64,000 nucleotides of DNA from assembly GCA_052143535.1 (NCBI GenBank), contig JBKQSS010000047.1, positions 40,764-104,763 of the forward strand, in the 5' to 3' direction. The position numbers were made by a program, and so were the translations under genes. Each line of letters starts with the position of its first letter. Within the stretch, counting starts at the first letter, position 1. The notes below the pieces were generated by a model. That model saw only the letters and a list, made by a program, of their open reading frames with translations. It had not been told where the DNA came from and ran no database searches. Shown here piece after piece: positions 1 to 10,636 of this stretch. This stretch comes from JADGRA01 sp052143535. GTDB taxonomy: Bacteria > Myxococcota > Myxococcia > Myxococcales > Myxococcaceae.

Positions 1-378
1 CACGGTGATGCCCAGCAGCAACACCCCGTTCACCAACGCGCTCAGAATTTCCAGCCGGGCGTACCCGTAGGTCCGCCGCGGGTCGGCTGGCCGCCCGGCG
101 AACCACATCGCCAAAAGCGCCAGCACCAGCGCCGAGACGTCGGTGAGCATGTGCCCCGCGTCTGAAAGCAAGGCAAGCGAGTGGGTCAGCCAGCCCCCGA
201 CGCCCTCCAGCACGGCAATCCCCACCGTGACCACGAGCGCTCCCACCAGCCGCCGCCGGTCATCCAAACGGTGGGCTGCCACCGACGCCCCCGTCGTGCC
301 CGCGGCGGGCGCATGGACATGGGGTCGGCCGTGCTCGGCGTGGTTATGAGGGGTAGAGGACAGCGGGTGGACTCCCAA
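1..378 (-). CDS. CDF-family cation (zinc-type) efflux transporter, 5' part
   Basis: This is the N-terminal 126 codons of a cation diffusion facilitator; the rest lies beyond the window edge. The N-terminus is rich in histidine (HNHAEHGRPHVH), a common metal-binding feature of CzcD/ZitB-type exporters. A first membrane segment follows. Next comes the family signature LLSDAGHMLTDVSAL, whose Asp/His/Asp residues match the metal site of transmembrane helix 2, then a further membrane segment. The start is uncertain: TTG at 378 has a GGGGAG about 9 bases upstream, and a second in-frame TTG lies 12 bases earlier. It would export Zn or a similar divalent cation across the inner membrane, but substrate choice cannot be read from this fragment. 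It is divergent from the hydrolase gene at 503. Confidence 0.85.
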   Translation of the reverse strand, partial: MGVHPLSSTPHNHAEHGRPHVHAPAAGTTGASVAAHRLDDRRRLVGALVVTVGIAVLEGVGGWLTHSLALLSDAGHMLTDVSALVLALLAMWFAGRPADPRRTYGYARLEILSALVNGVLLLGITV

Positions 379-502
379 CCGGAGCAACTCCCCCGGGGCT
401 GGAAGGACTATAGCCACCGGCCGCCTAGCGGGGCGACCCAAAGCCACCTCGCCGGTCAAAGCGCGCGCCCGGGAGGCCACTCGGCTAAACACCCAAAGCA
501 GA

Positions 503-1450
503 GTGCCGAGCGCGAAGCTGTCTCGGCCAAGGCCGCCCGCTCCCGTGTCTCGTCCCCCCCATGACCGCCGACGCGTGCCGGCCCATTCCCCCAAAGGCGC
601 CCCTCTTTTCTGGACGTCCGAGGGGAAGGGGACACCGGCCGTTCTGCTCTGCGACGGTCTCGGCTGCGCTGGTTTCATCTGGCGCTACCTCGAGCCGGCG
701 CTCGCACGGCAGCACCAGGCGGTGCACTGGCATTACCCAGGCCATGGCCAGTCGCCGCCACCGCGTGAGGCCCGCGGCTATAGCGTGCCGAGCTTGGCCG
801 ATGACGGGGCAACGGTGCTCGACGCCGCCGGGGTCTCGCGCGCCGTCATCATCGGCCATTCCCTGGGCGTCCAAGTGGCGCTCGAGATGCACCGACGGCA
901 CCGGGCTCGGGTCGAGGCCTTGGTCCTGGTCTGCGGCAGCCCCGGGCACCCACTGGACACCTTCCACGACACCAGTGTTCTACGCACGCTGCTCCCGGCG
1001 CTTCGCAAGACGGCTGAGGCTGCGCCCCAGGGAGTCAGGGCGCTGGCTCGAGGTTTGGTGCGCTCAGGCATCGCGCTCGAGCTGGCCCTCCTCTTCGAGG
1101 TCAACCCAGAGCTCGTTCACCGCGAGGACCTGCAGCCCTACTTCAACCACTTCCTGACGATGGACCCACGCGTCTTCCTTCGCGCCATGCAGGCCGCCTC
1201 CGAGCACTCCGCCCAGGACCATCTGGTCGCGGTGGACGTCCCCACCCTGGTCATTGCCGGGGACCGAGACCGCTTCACTCCGGCCTGGCTCTCGCGCCGG
1301 ATGGCGCTCGAGATTGCGGAGGCAGAGCTGCTGATGGTCCCCGGTGGGAGCCACACCACTCCACTCGAGGCGCCGGCGCGGGTGGAAGAGGCGGTGGCGG
1401 ACTTTCTGCGCAAGCGTGTGCCCGCCTCCGACACCGAGGCGACAACTTGA
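503..1450 (+). CDS. Alpha/beta-fold hydrolase
   Basis: The protein is an alpha/beta hydrolase of up to 315 residues. The nucleophile elbow GHSLG places the catalytic Ser near residue 120. The acid lies in a GDRDRFTP segment and the catalytic His in the GGSHTTP segment near the C-terminus. The oxyanion-side strand LLCDGLGCAGFIW precedes a PGHGQS loop. The substrate cannot be predicted; the fold covers esterases, lactonases and haloperoxidase-like enzymes. The first 25-30 residues are proline/arginine rich and unlike the family, so the true start may be a GTG at about 545 or 575; none has a good ribosome site. It precedes the hybrid kinase on the same strand with an 82-base gap. Confidence 0.8.
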   Translation: MPSAKLSRPRPPAPVSRPPHDRRRVPAHSPKGAPLFWTSEGKGTPAVLLCDGLGCAGFIWRYLEPALARQHQAVHWHYPGHGQSPPPREARGYSVPSLADDGATVLDAAGVSRAVIIGHSLGVQVALEMHRRHRARVEALVLVCGSPGHPLDTFHDTSVLRTLLPALRKTAEAAPQGVRALARGLVRSGIALELALLFEVNPELVHREDLQPYFNHFLTMDPRVFLRAMQAASEHSAQDHLVAVDVPTLVIAGDRDRFTPAWLSRRMALEIAEAELLMVPGGSHTTPLEAPARVEEAVADFLRKRVPASDTEATT

Positions 1451-1532
1451 CCGACTGAAGGAGCCGGAGGACCATTCTCGTCTTGCAGGCGGAACGAGCA
1501 CCGCCGCGCCTGAGCCTCAAACCCCCGGACGG

Positions 1533-3788
<2,256 letters not shown>

Positions 3789-3841
3789 GGCCCCCCCGCT
3801 TGCTTCGCGGAGGCCTGGACGCTACAAGCCGCGCGGCTTTC

Positions 3842-5680
3842 ATGTTTCCTCGCGCACAGATTCGCAACGTGGCCATCGTCGCCCACGTCGACCACGGTAA
3901 GACGACGTTGGTCGACCACATGCTCCGCCAGGCCGGGGTGTTCCGCGCCAACGAGTTGCTCGTGGAACGGGTGATGGACTCCAACGCTTTGGAGCGGGAA
4001 AAGGGCATCACCATCCTCGCCAAGAACACTGCCGTGGAGTACCGCGGTCACCACATCAACATCGTTGACACGCCCGGCCACGCAGACTTTGGCGGCGAGG
4101 TGGAGCGCGCGTTGCGGCTGGTGGACGGGGTGCTGTTGCTGGTCGACGCCGCGGAGGGCCCACTTCCCCAGACGCGCTTCGTTCTCTCCAAGGCGCTGGC
4201 CATGGGCCTTCGGACGGTCCTGGTCATCAACAAAATCGACCGGCAGGATGCACGGCCCCGTGAGGTGCTGGACCAGGTTTACTCGCTCTACATTGACCTT
4301 GGCGCGGAAGAGGAACAGCTCGACTTCCCGGTCCTCTACGCGGTGGCCCGCCAGGGGCAGGCCTCCCGTTCGCTGGCCGAGCCTGGGAAGAACCTCGAGC
4401 CGCTGTTCGAGGCCATTCTCTCACATATTCAGCCGCCTCCCGCCGGCGAGGGCGACCGCCTCCAGCTGCTCGTCGCCAACCTCGACTACGACGACTACGT
4501 CGGACGGCTCGCGGTGGGGCGCGTCCACGCCGGCCGAATTGCCTCCGGGCAGGCGCTGGCCGTCGTGCGCGCGGGGGGCCGGGTCGAGGTGGGCAAAGTC
4601 CTCAAGCTCTATGGCTTTCAGGGGCTGAAGCGAGTGGAGATTGCCGACGCGGGACCAGGCGAGCTGGTCAGCGTCGCTGGAATCGAAGCAGTTTCCATCG
4701 GCGATACGCTGGCCGATGCCGAGCAGCCGGTCGCGCTGCCGCGCATCAGCGTCGATGAGCCGACGATGATGATGGTGTTCCGCGTCAACGACGGACCCCT
4801 GGCCGGACGCGAGGGCAAATACGTCACCTCGCGCAACCTTCGCGAACGACTTTACAGAGAGGCCTACCGCAATGTGTCCATCCGGGTAGAGGACACGGAC
4901 ACTCCCGACGCCTTCCGAGTGGTGGGGCGGGGGGAGCTGCAGCTTGCGGTCATCATCGAGAACATGCGGCGCGAAGGCTACGAGCTCACCGCCAGCAATC
5001 CCGAGCCGTTGGTGAAAGAGGTTAACGGCCAGGTCCACGAACCGATGGAGCTGATGGTGTGCGACGTGCCGGAGACCGCGGTGGGAGCCGTCACTGAGCG
5101 CCTCGGGCCGCGCAAGGGCCGGATGATGGACATGGCCCAACTTGGCTCCGGCCGGACTCGCCTACAGTTCCGCATCCCGGCGCGCGGGCTGGTGGGCTTC
5201 CGCAGCGAGTTCCTCACCATCACCCGTGGCGAGGGCATTCTGTCCAGCCAGTTCGATGGCTACGAGCCGTGGTTCGGCCACATCCCGAAGCGCAGCAACG
5301 GCGCCATCGTCTCCGACCGCTCGGGCGACACGGTTCCGTACGCGCTGTTCTCCATCCAGGAACGAGGGGCGCTCTTCGTCGGCCCGGGAGTCTCCGTGTA
5401 CGAGGGGATGATTATCGGCGAGCACGCGCACCCCTCGGACCTCAACGTCAATGCCTGCCGAGAGAAGAAGCTGACCAACGTCCGCGCCGCCGGCCGAGAC
5501 GACAACGTCATCCTCACCACTCCGAGGGAGATGACGCTGGAGCGGTCGCTAGAATGGATTGGGCCGGACGAGCTGGTCGAGGTGACGCCAAAGTCGGTGC
5601 GGCTGCGCAAGCGCCAGCTCACCAGCGGAGACCGGTACCGGGCCGAGCGCGAACGCAAACGCGACATCGCCTCCGCCTGA
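3842..5680 (+). CDS. typA: Ribosome-associated GTPase TypA/BipA
   Basis: TypA/BipA is an EF-G-like translational GTPase that binds ribosomes and supports assembly and stress growth. The N-terminus RNVAIVAHVDHGKTTL holds the P-loop. The switch-region EREKGITILAKNTAV and DTPGHADFGGEVER (G3) follow, and NKIDR is the G4 motif. Domain II and the EF-G domain V-like part come next, then the BipA-specific C-terminal domain with GLVGFRSEFLT and GHIPKRSNGAIVSD. Length from this ATG is 612 residues, normal for the family. A TTG at 3800 would add 14 residues, but the family starts just ahead of the RNIAIVAHVDHGKT motif, so ATG at 3842 is preferred. It is convergent with rplC, 36 bases apart. Confidence 0.96.
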   Translation: MFPRAQIRNVAIVAHVDHGKTTLVDHMLRQAGVFRANELLVERVMDSNALEREKGITILAKNTAVEYRGHHINIVDTPGHADFGGEVERALRLVDGVLLLVDAAEGPLPQTRFVLSKALAMGLRTVLVINKIDRQDARPREVLDQVYSLYIDLGAEEEQLDFPVLYAVARQGQASRSLAEPGKNLEPLFEAILSHIQPPPAGEGDRLQLLVANLDYDDYVGRLAVGRVHAGRIASGQALAVVRAGGRVEVGKVLKLYGFQGLKRVEIADAGPGELVSVAGIEAVSIGDTLADAEQPVALPRISVDEPTMMMVFRVNDGPLAGREGKYVTSRNLRERLYREAYRNVSIRVEDTDTPDAFRVVGRGELQLAVIIENMRREGYELTASNPEPLVKEVNGQVHEPMELMVCDVPETAVGAVTERLGPRKGRMMDMAQLGSGRTRLQFRIPARGLVGFRSEFLTITRGEGILSSQFDGYEPWFGHIPKRSNGAIVSDRSGDTVPYALFSIQERGALFVGPGVSVYEGMIIGEHAHPSDLNVNACREKKLTNVRAAGRDDNVILTTPREMTLERSLEWIGPDELVEVTPKSVRLRKRQLTSGDRYRAERERKRDIASA

Positions 5681-5716
5681 CAGCAGCGGGCCGCCGGGAC
5701 TGGCTGCAGACAGCGA

Positions 5717-6400
5717 CTACTTCTTGGTCCGGGCCTTCACGTGGGCGGCCCGCATCGCCACCTTCACCGCCGGGTGGACGAAGACTAGGCCGTCGCCATG
5801 GCCGGGCACGGCGCCCTTCACCAGGAGCAACCCCTTTTCGACGTCGACGTCCACGACGGTGAGGTTTTGCGTGGTGACCTGCTCGACGCCGTAGTGCCCT
5901 GGCATCTTCTTGTTCGGGTAGACGCGACCTGGCGTCTTGCGCTGCCCAATCGCGCCGGGATGACGTCGGTACTCGTGGGTGCCGTGCGTCTGGCCGTAGC
6001 CGCGGAAGTTCCAGCGTTTCATCACGCCTTGGAAGCCGCGGCCCTTCGTAATCCCGGTGACGTCCACCAACTCGCCCTTGGCGAAGAGGTCAACCTTTAC
6101 CGGCTCCCCCACGGTGAAGGCGGCTGCCTCCTCCGCAGAGATGCGAAATTCCTTGAGGTGGCGCCGTGGGGCGGTGCCGGCTTTCTTGAAAGTCCCAAGC
6201 TCCGCTCGGCTCAGGCGCTTCTCCTTCACCTCGCCGAAGCCGAGGGTGACCGCAGAGTAGCGGTCCTTTTCTGGCGTGCGCTTGCCCACCACGGTGCACG
6301 AGGACGCGTCGATGACCGTCACCGGGACGAGCGAGCCGTCCTCGGTAAACACCTGGGTCATTCCCACCTTCTTGCCGATGAGTCCCTTCACGTCCTTCAT
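5717..6400 (-). CDS. rplC: 50S ribosomal protein L3
   Basis: Full-length L3 of 227 residues. The start LIGKKVGMTQVFTEDG and the central TGITKGRGFQGVMKRW and GQTHGTHEYRRHPGAIGQ loops are characteristic; the GQRKTPGRV stretch is the tip that reaches the peptidyl transferase centre and contains the Gln that PrmB methylates in E. coli. The ATG at 6400 is chosen because it gives the conserved L3 N-terminus and is preceded by GAGGG; an extended frame to 6493 has no L3-like residues. The gene stands alone: typA is convergent downstream and a divergent moxR operon lies upstream. L3 normally sits second in the S10 operon after rpsJ, so this is either a relocated or a second copy. Confidence 0.97.
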   Translation of the reverse strand: MKDVKGLIGKKVGMTQVFTEDGSLVPVTVIDASSCTVVGKRTPEKDRYSAVTLGFGEVKEKRLSRAELGTFKKAGTAPRRHLKEFRISAEEAAAFTVGEPVKVDLFAKGELVDVTGITKGRGFQGVMKRWNFRGYGQTHGTHEYRRHPGAIGQRKTPGRVYPNKKMPGHYGVEQVTTQNLTVVDVDVEKGLLLVKGAVPGHGDGLVFVHPAVKVAMRAAHVKARTKK

Positions 6401-6465
6401 CCCTCGTCTGTTGTGGCCCTGCGGCCCCTGGCGAACCCCCTGGGGGGGCTCGCGGGAAGCGGCGC

Positions 6466-6493
6466 AATATGACAGGGGAGGTCCATAAATCAA
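6466..6493 (-). promoter_or_regulatory. Possible promoter for rplC
   Basis: On the minus strand TTGATT (6488-6493) and CATATT (6466-6471) are separated by 16 bases, each matching 4 of 6 consensus positions of a housekeeping promoter. It would place the transcript start about 60 bases ahead of rplC. AT-rich hexamers are rare in this GC-rich region, which supports the call, but it is only a pattern match. Confidence 0.3.
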
Positions 6494-6645
6494 GGCCCTG
6501 GCCTATTGGGGGTACCTCCCCGAGCCGCACAGGCCGTTTTCGCCCGGCAAGAGGACAGAGGAGGCATGGGGCCCCCCGGGCCGAAAGGACACCACCCCCG
6601 AAGGGGCAGACGTCCGGCAGAACGTTGTTATTGTAGCGGCAGTCC

Positions 6646-7626
6646 GTGAACTCTCCCGTCGTCCCGCTTCCTACGCCGCTTGCCACCACCGCGGCCCAAT
6701 CGGCGCTGGCTCGCGTTGCCGATGCGCTCTCGGAAGTGGTGGCCGGCAAGCGGCAGCAAATCGAGTTGGCCCTCACTTGCCTGGTGGCCGGCGGGCACCT
6801 CCTGCTCGAGGACATCCCCGGCGTTGGAAAGACGACGCTGGCCGACGCCCTGGCCCGCGCCCTCGGCCTGAGCTTCGCCCGCATTCAATTCACGGCGGAC
6901 CTCATGCCGGCTGATGTCACCGGCGTCCAAGTTTTCGCCGCCGCCAGTACCACCTTTCAATTTCGCCCGGGTCCCCTCTTTCGCTCGCTCGTCCTGGCGG
7001 ATGAGTTGAACCGCGCTCCACCCCGAACCCAGTCCGCGCTGCTCGAGGCGATGGGGCATGGCCACGTCACCGTCGACGGTGTCACCCACCCCTTGCCGCG
7101 GCCCTTTTTGGTGGTGGCCACCCAGAACCCATTGGACCTCTCCGGTACCTACCCCCTGCCGGATGCGCAATTGGACCGCTTCCTGGTGCGCCTCACCCTG
7201 GGCCACCCTCCGCCGGCGGTGGAGGCCGCGCTGTTGGCCTCGCGCGGCCTGCGTCACCCGTTGGAGGCGCTGCACCCAGTGCTGGACACCGAGCACGTGC
7301 TGCGGCTTCAGGCCCGCGCTTCGGAGGTTCACGTCGACTCCGCCGTCGCCCGCTATGCGGTGGCCCTGGTGGGCGCCACCCGCCAGCATCCGCAGCTGGA
7401 GCGCGGGGCGTCGACCCGTGCCGCCCTCTCGTTGATGGCAGCGGCCAAGGCCCACGCCCTCTGGGAGGGGCGGGACTTCGTCACTCCCGGCGACGTCACA
7501 ACGCTGGTGGTGCCGGCCCTGGCTCACCGAGTCGCCCTGCGCAGCGGCGCGCAGGGGGCGGCAGCCCGCGAGGAGGCAGCTGAGCTCCTCGCCGAGGTCG
7601 TCCGGCACACGCCCGCCCCGCGATGA
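6646..7626 (+). CDS. MoxR-family AAA+ ATPase
   Basis: MoxR ATPase of 326 residues that acts as a chaperone for assembly or metal loading of partner proteins. Walker A is GVGKTT around residues 59-64. Walker B ends LADE at 119-120 and is followed by the MoxR-typical LNRAPPRTQSALLEAM. Sensor 1 is ATQNP, then LDRFL. The C-terminal lid domain contains the STRA segment with the sensor 2 Arg. The start is GTG at 6646. It is the first gene of a tight three-gene operon; its stop overlaps the DUF58 start by 4 bases (ATGA). MoxR-DUF58-transglutaminase operons are widespread and their substrates are mostly unknown. Confidence 0.93.
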   Translation: MNSPVVPLPTPLATTAAQSALARVADALSEVVAGKRQQIELALTCLVAGGHLLLEDIPGVGKTTLADALARALGLSFARIQFTADLMPADVTGVQVFAAASTTFQFRPGPLFRSLVLADELNRAPPRTQSALLEAMGHGHVTVDGVTHPLPRPFLVVATQNPLDLSGTYPLPDAQLDRFLVRLTLGHPPPAVEAALLASRGLRHPLEALHPVLDTEHVLRLQARASEVHVDSAVARYAVALVGATRQHPQLERGASTRAALSLMAAAKAHALWEGRDFVTPGDVTTLVVPALAHRVALRSGAQGAAAREEAAELLAEVVRHTPAPR

Positions 7627-8573
7627 GCTGGACGCAGGTGCTGGCGCGTGCGCGGCGGTGGCTGAAGCCGCCTCGCACACTCAAAGTGACGCGCGCCGGA
7701 CGCACCCATCTCATTCTCACCATGGGCATTGGGCTGGGCGCGCTCAACACCGGCAACAACCTGCTCTATTTGGTGCTCGGCGTGCAGCTCGCTACCATTG
7801 TCGCCTCCGGCCTCCTCAGCGAGGCCTGCCTGCGGGGCCTCGAGGTCCGCCGCCTCGGAGCGGACGCCGCCTTCGCCGGCGAGCCCTTCGTCTACCGCTG
7901 GGCCATCTCGCGCCGCAGAGGCAGCGCCTTCGCACTCACCTTTTCCGAGACGCACCCCGAGCTCGCCGGCTCGGCCACGCTGGCGCTGTTGCGCCCGGGG
8001 GAGGAGCTGGTGGTGCGCGGCAGACTCGAGGCCCCGCACCGCGGCCGGTACGCCCTGCGCGGGGTTCGCGTCACCACCACCTTTCCCCTCGGCCTCTTCA
8101 GAAAGGGGCGCGTCCTGGAAGTCCCGGGCGAGCTCTTGGTTTACCCTCGCCGCGTCCCGGCACCGCACGACCTCGTTTTGCCGGACGGCGGCCGGGGGGA
8201 GCAGGCGGCGCGCCGCTTTCGCCGCGAGGGGGACGGCGACACCGCTGGGTTGCGCGCGTTGCGCGAGGGCGAGGATGCGCGACGCGTCCATTGGCTGAAG
8301 AGCGCGCTCGGGGCCCAGCTGTTGCGGGTGGAGCGTGACGCGGAAGTGGCGCGCTCGGTGGTGCTTACCCTCGACGTCGCGGCGCGCGGTGCGGTGCTCG
8401 AGCACAGCTGCGAAGAGGTCGCCGCCCGCGCCCGGGCCTTGCTCGCGGGCGGGGCCGCAGTCGGCTTGGAGGCGGGGCCGGAGAGACTCCGGCCGGACCA
8501 AGGGCCACGGCAGGAGCGCCTGCTCCTCGGAGCACTGGCCCGCGCCGGCCTAGAGGAGCCTGACCCAAGATGA
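7623..8573 (+). CDS. DUF58 membrane protein
   Basis: A 316-residue DUF58 protein. The N-terminus (about residues 25-65) forms two hydrophobic membrane segments, followed by a beta-rich region and the DUF58 core with the GLRALREGEDARRVHW motif near residues 215-235. DUF58 proteins are related to von Willebrand A folds and are partners of MoxR ATPases. It overlaps both neighbours by 4 bases (ATGA), implying translational coupling. The function of the operon is inferred only as envelope or peptidoglycan-associated quality control. Confidence 0.9.
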   Translation: MSWTQVLARARRWLKPPRTLKVTRAGRTHLILTMGIGLGALNTGNNLLYLVLGVQLATIVASGLLSEACLRGLEVRRLGADAAFAGEPFVYRWAISRRRGSAFALTFSETHPELAGSATLALLRPGEELVVRGRLEAPHRGRYALRGVRVTTTFPLGLFRKGRVLEVPGELLVYPRRVPAPHDLVLPDGGRGEQAARRFRREGDGDTAGLRALREGEDARRVHWLKSALGAQLLRVERDAEVARSVVLTLDVAARGAVLEHSCEEVAARARALLAGGAAVGLEAGPERLRPDQGPRQERLLLGALARAGLEEPDPR

Positions 8574-10534
8574 CGGAAGCCGGCGCATACCGGCTGCGAG
8601 CCGTGTTGAGGGACGTCGGCGCCGCGTCCGCCTTCTTGGCGATGAGCCTCTCTGGCCAGGTGCCCCGCTGGACCGCGGCGCTCTTCGTCGCCGCGCTCGG
8701 CCTCGCCCTGTTGGACGTCCGCCCCTTTGCCCGACACGTGCGCGAGAGCGCGCTGGTGCTTCTGGGCAGCGTGCTCGTCCTGTGGGCCATGGTGGCTACC
8801 GGCCGGATGGATTTGGTGGTGGCGGCCTGCGCCTGTGCGGCCCTGCTCACCGCGCAGCGCATGCTCTCCGGCCACAGTGCTGCGGTGGACCAACAGGTGG
8901 CCCTGGCCGGGCTTTTGATGCTCTCCGGCGGTGCCGCGCTTTCCGCCGACCTCGGCTTTGTCCCTTGTCTCTTCGGTTACACCCTCTGCACCAGCCTCGC
9001 CCTGGCGCTCGGCGAGGTGCAGCGGGCCGCACCTCTCGGTGTCAGCCCCCCGGCGGCCCCAGCGCTCAGGGCAGCCTCGGCCCTGACGGCGGTGGCCCTC
9101 ATCGGCGGCGTCTGCTTCTTTGTGGCCTTCCCCCGACTGTCCTGGAGCCTGGCCGCGCGCCGCGGCTCCAGCTCGCTGGTCGGAGCGGCGGTCGGGCTCG
9201 GAGACCACGTGCGCCTCGGCGGCAGCGGGGAATTGAAGTCCAACCCGCGCATCGTGCTGCGCGCGGAGCTGGACCCAGACCCAGGCGTGGACACGTTGGG
9301 CGCTTACTGGGTGGCCTACCGCTTCGACACTTTTGACGGGCTGGAGTGGCGCGGCAGCGCCCGTCCCGGCCGCCCGGTGCCACGAGTCAACCTTGCCTCC
9401 GGCGGCAGCCACGTCCTCTCCCAGCACATCCAGCTACTGGCCAGCTACGGAAGCCGGACGGCCGTGGCCATTGACCGCCCCGTACAGTTCTCCATGGCCA
9501 TGGCCGAGCTACCCTCCCACAGCGTGCGCACCGGACTTGCCGCGGTGGGTGACGAGTCGGTGCGTCTCGACGCCGCCGCCACCAGCTTCAGCTACTTCGC
9601 CTTCAGCGTCGGCGGCCGCGCGCCGGTACAAGACGACGCTGTGGCGCGCGAGCGCCGCCTCGAACTCCCGGCACACCTCGACCCGCGCGTTCCGGCTCTG
9701 GCCCGAGAGCTCGCCGGCAAAAGCACTGACTTGTCCCAGGTGGCCAGGCGGCTGGAACAGGGGCTTCAGCGGCGTTACCGCTACACCTTGGAGTTGCCGG
9801 GCGCCGTCGAGGACCCTCTGGCTGACTTCCTCTTCCAACGGCGCGCCGGACACTGCGAGGATTTCGCCACCGCGCTGGCCATTCTCCTCAGGACGGTAGG
9901 CATTCCTAGCAGGCTGGTGACAGGGTTTTATGGCGGTGAACGGGCCGCCAACGTCTACGTAGTGCGTGCCGGGGACGCGCACGCCTGGGTAGAGGCTGAC
10001 GTGCCGGGAGGGGTGTTGCGGCTCGACGCGACGCCGGCCGAGAACCGCTCTGCGGTGAGCTCCGCACTGCTCTCCTGGCTACTGCGCGCCTACGAGTCCC
10101 TAGAGGTCCGCTGGTTGAACGGCGTCGTCGACTATTCCTTCGCTGACCAAGTCACCTTTCTCAGGGGGGTCAGCGGCCCCACCGTCCGTCAGCAGCGGAA
10201 GTCCACGCCTATGCGGTGGGGCTGGCTCGCCGGCTTCGGCGCGCTTCCCTTGGGCGCACTTTTGCTTTGGCTGCTGAGGCGACCAAGGCCCGACGAGGCC
10301 CGAAAGCTTGGGGATGAGCTGCAGCGGCTGGCCTCGCGCGTCGGGCTCCTCCCGCCACACGGCTGGCTTGAGGAGTTGCCACGAGGTTCCAGGGACGTCC
10401 CCGAGCCAATGCGATTGGCAGTGACGCGTTACCTCGAAGCGCGCTTTGGGGAGCGGCCGCTGGCGCCCGGGGAGCGGCGGGCTCTCCTCGACCGGGTGCG
10501 AGACGCCCTGGCACGCCCCTCTTCCGCCCTCTGA
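8570..10534 (+). CDS. TgpA-type transmembrane transglutaminase-like protein
   Basis: A 654-residue TgpA-like protein. The N-terminal 190 residues hold about five to six membrane segments. A periplasmic region (about 215-510) contains the transglutaminase core with RAGHCEDFA (Cys429), DAHAW (His471) and RLDATP (Asp486), the expected Cys-His-Asp triad. Another membrane segment at about 555-575 (GWLAGFGALPLGALLLWLL) and a cytoplasmic DUF4129-like tail follow. It is the last gene of the MoxR-DUF58-TgpA operon. TgpA of Pseudomonas is a periplasmic transglutaminase needed for viability; the substrate here is unknown. Confidence 0.92.
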   Translation: MTEAGAYRLRAVLRDVGAASAFLAMSLSGQVPRWTAALFVAALGLALLDVRPFARHVRESALVLLGSVLVLWAMVATGRMDLVVAACACAALLTAQRMLSGHSAAVDQQVALAGLLMLSGGAALSADLGFVPCLFGYTLCTSLALALGEVQRAAPLGVSPPAAPALRAASALTAVALIGGVCFFVAFPRLSWSLAARRGSSSLVGAAVGLGDHVRLGGSGELKSNPRIVLRAELDPDPGVDTLGAYWVAYRFDTFDGLEWRGSARPGRPVPRVNLASGGSHVLSQHIQLLASYGSRTAVAIDRPVQFSMAMAELPSHSVRTGLAAVGDESVRLDAAATSFSYFAFSVGGRAPVQDDAVARERRLELPAHLDPRVPALARELAGKSTDLSQVARRLEQGLQRRYRYTLELPGAVEDPLADFLFQRRAGHCEDFATALAILLRTVGIPSRLVTGFYGGERAANVYVVRAGDAHAWVEADVPGGVLRLDATPAENRSAVSSALLSWLLRAYESLEVRWLNGVVDYSFADQVTFLRGVSGPTVRQQRKSTPMRWGWLAGFGALPLGALLLWLLRRPRPDEARKLGDELQRLASRVGLLPPHGWLEELPRGSRDVPEPMRLAVTRYLEARFGERPLAPGERRALLDRVRDALARPSSAL

Positions 10535-10636
10535 AGCGGTGCCCTAGGGTGGCGCTGACCCCTCAGGCGACTGCACCTTCCCCCGGGCCGCCAGTTTGGG
10601 AGCCTGGGGGCGGACCGACTAGAGTGGCGAGTCTCG

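Noticed and set aside
3800..3841. TTG start for typA at 3800
   Set aside because: It adds residues absent from the TypA family; ATG 3842 gives the normal N-terminus.
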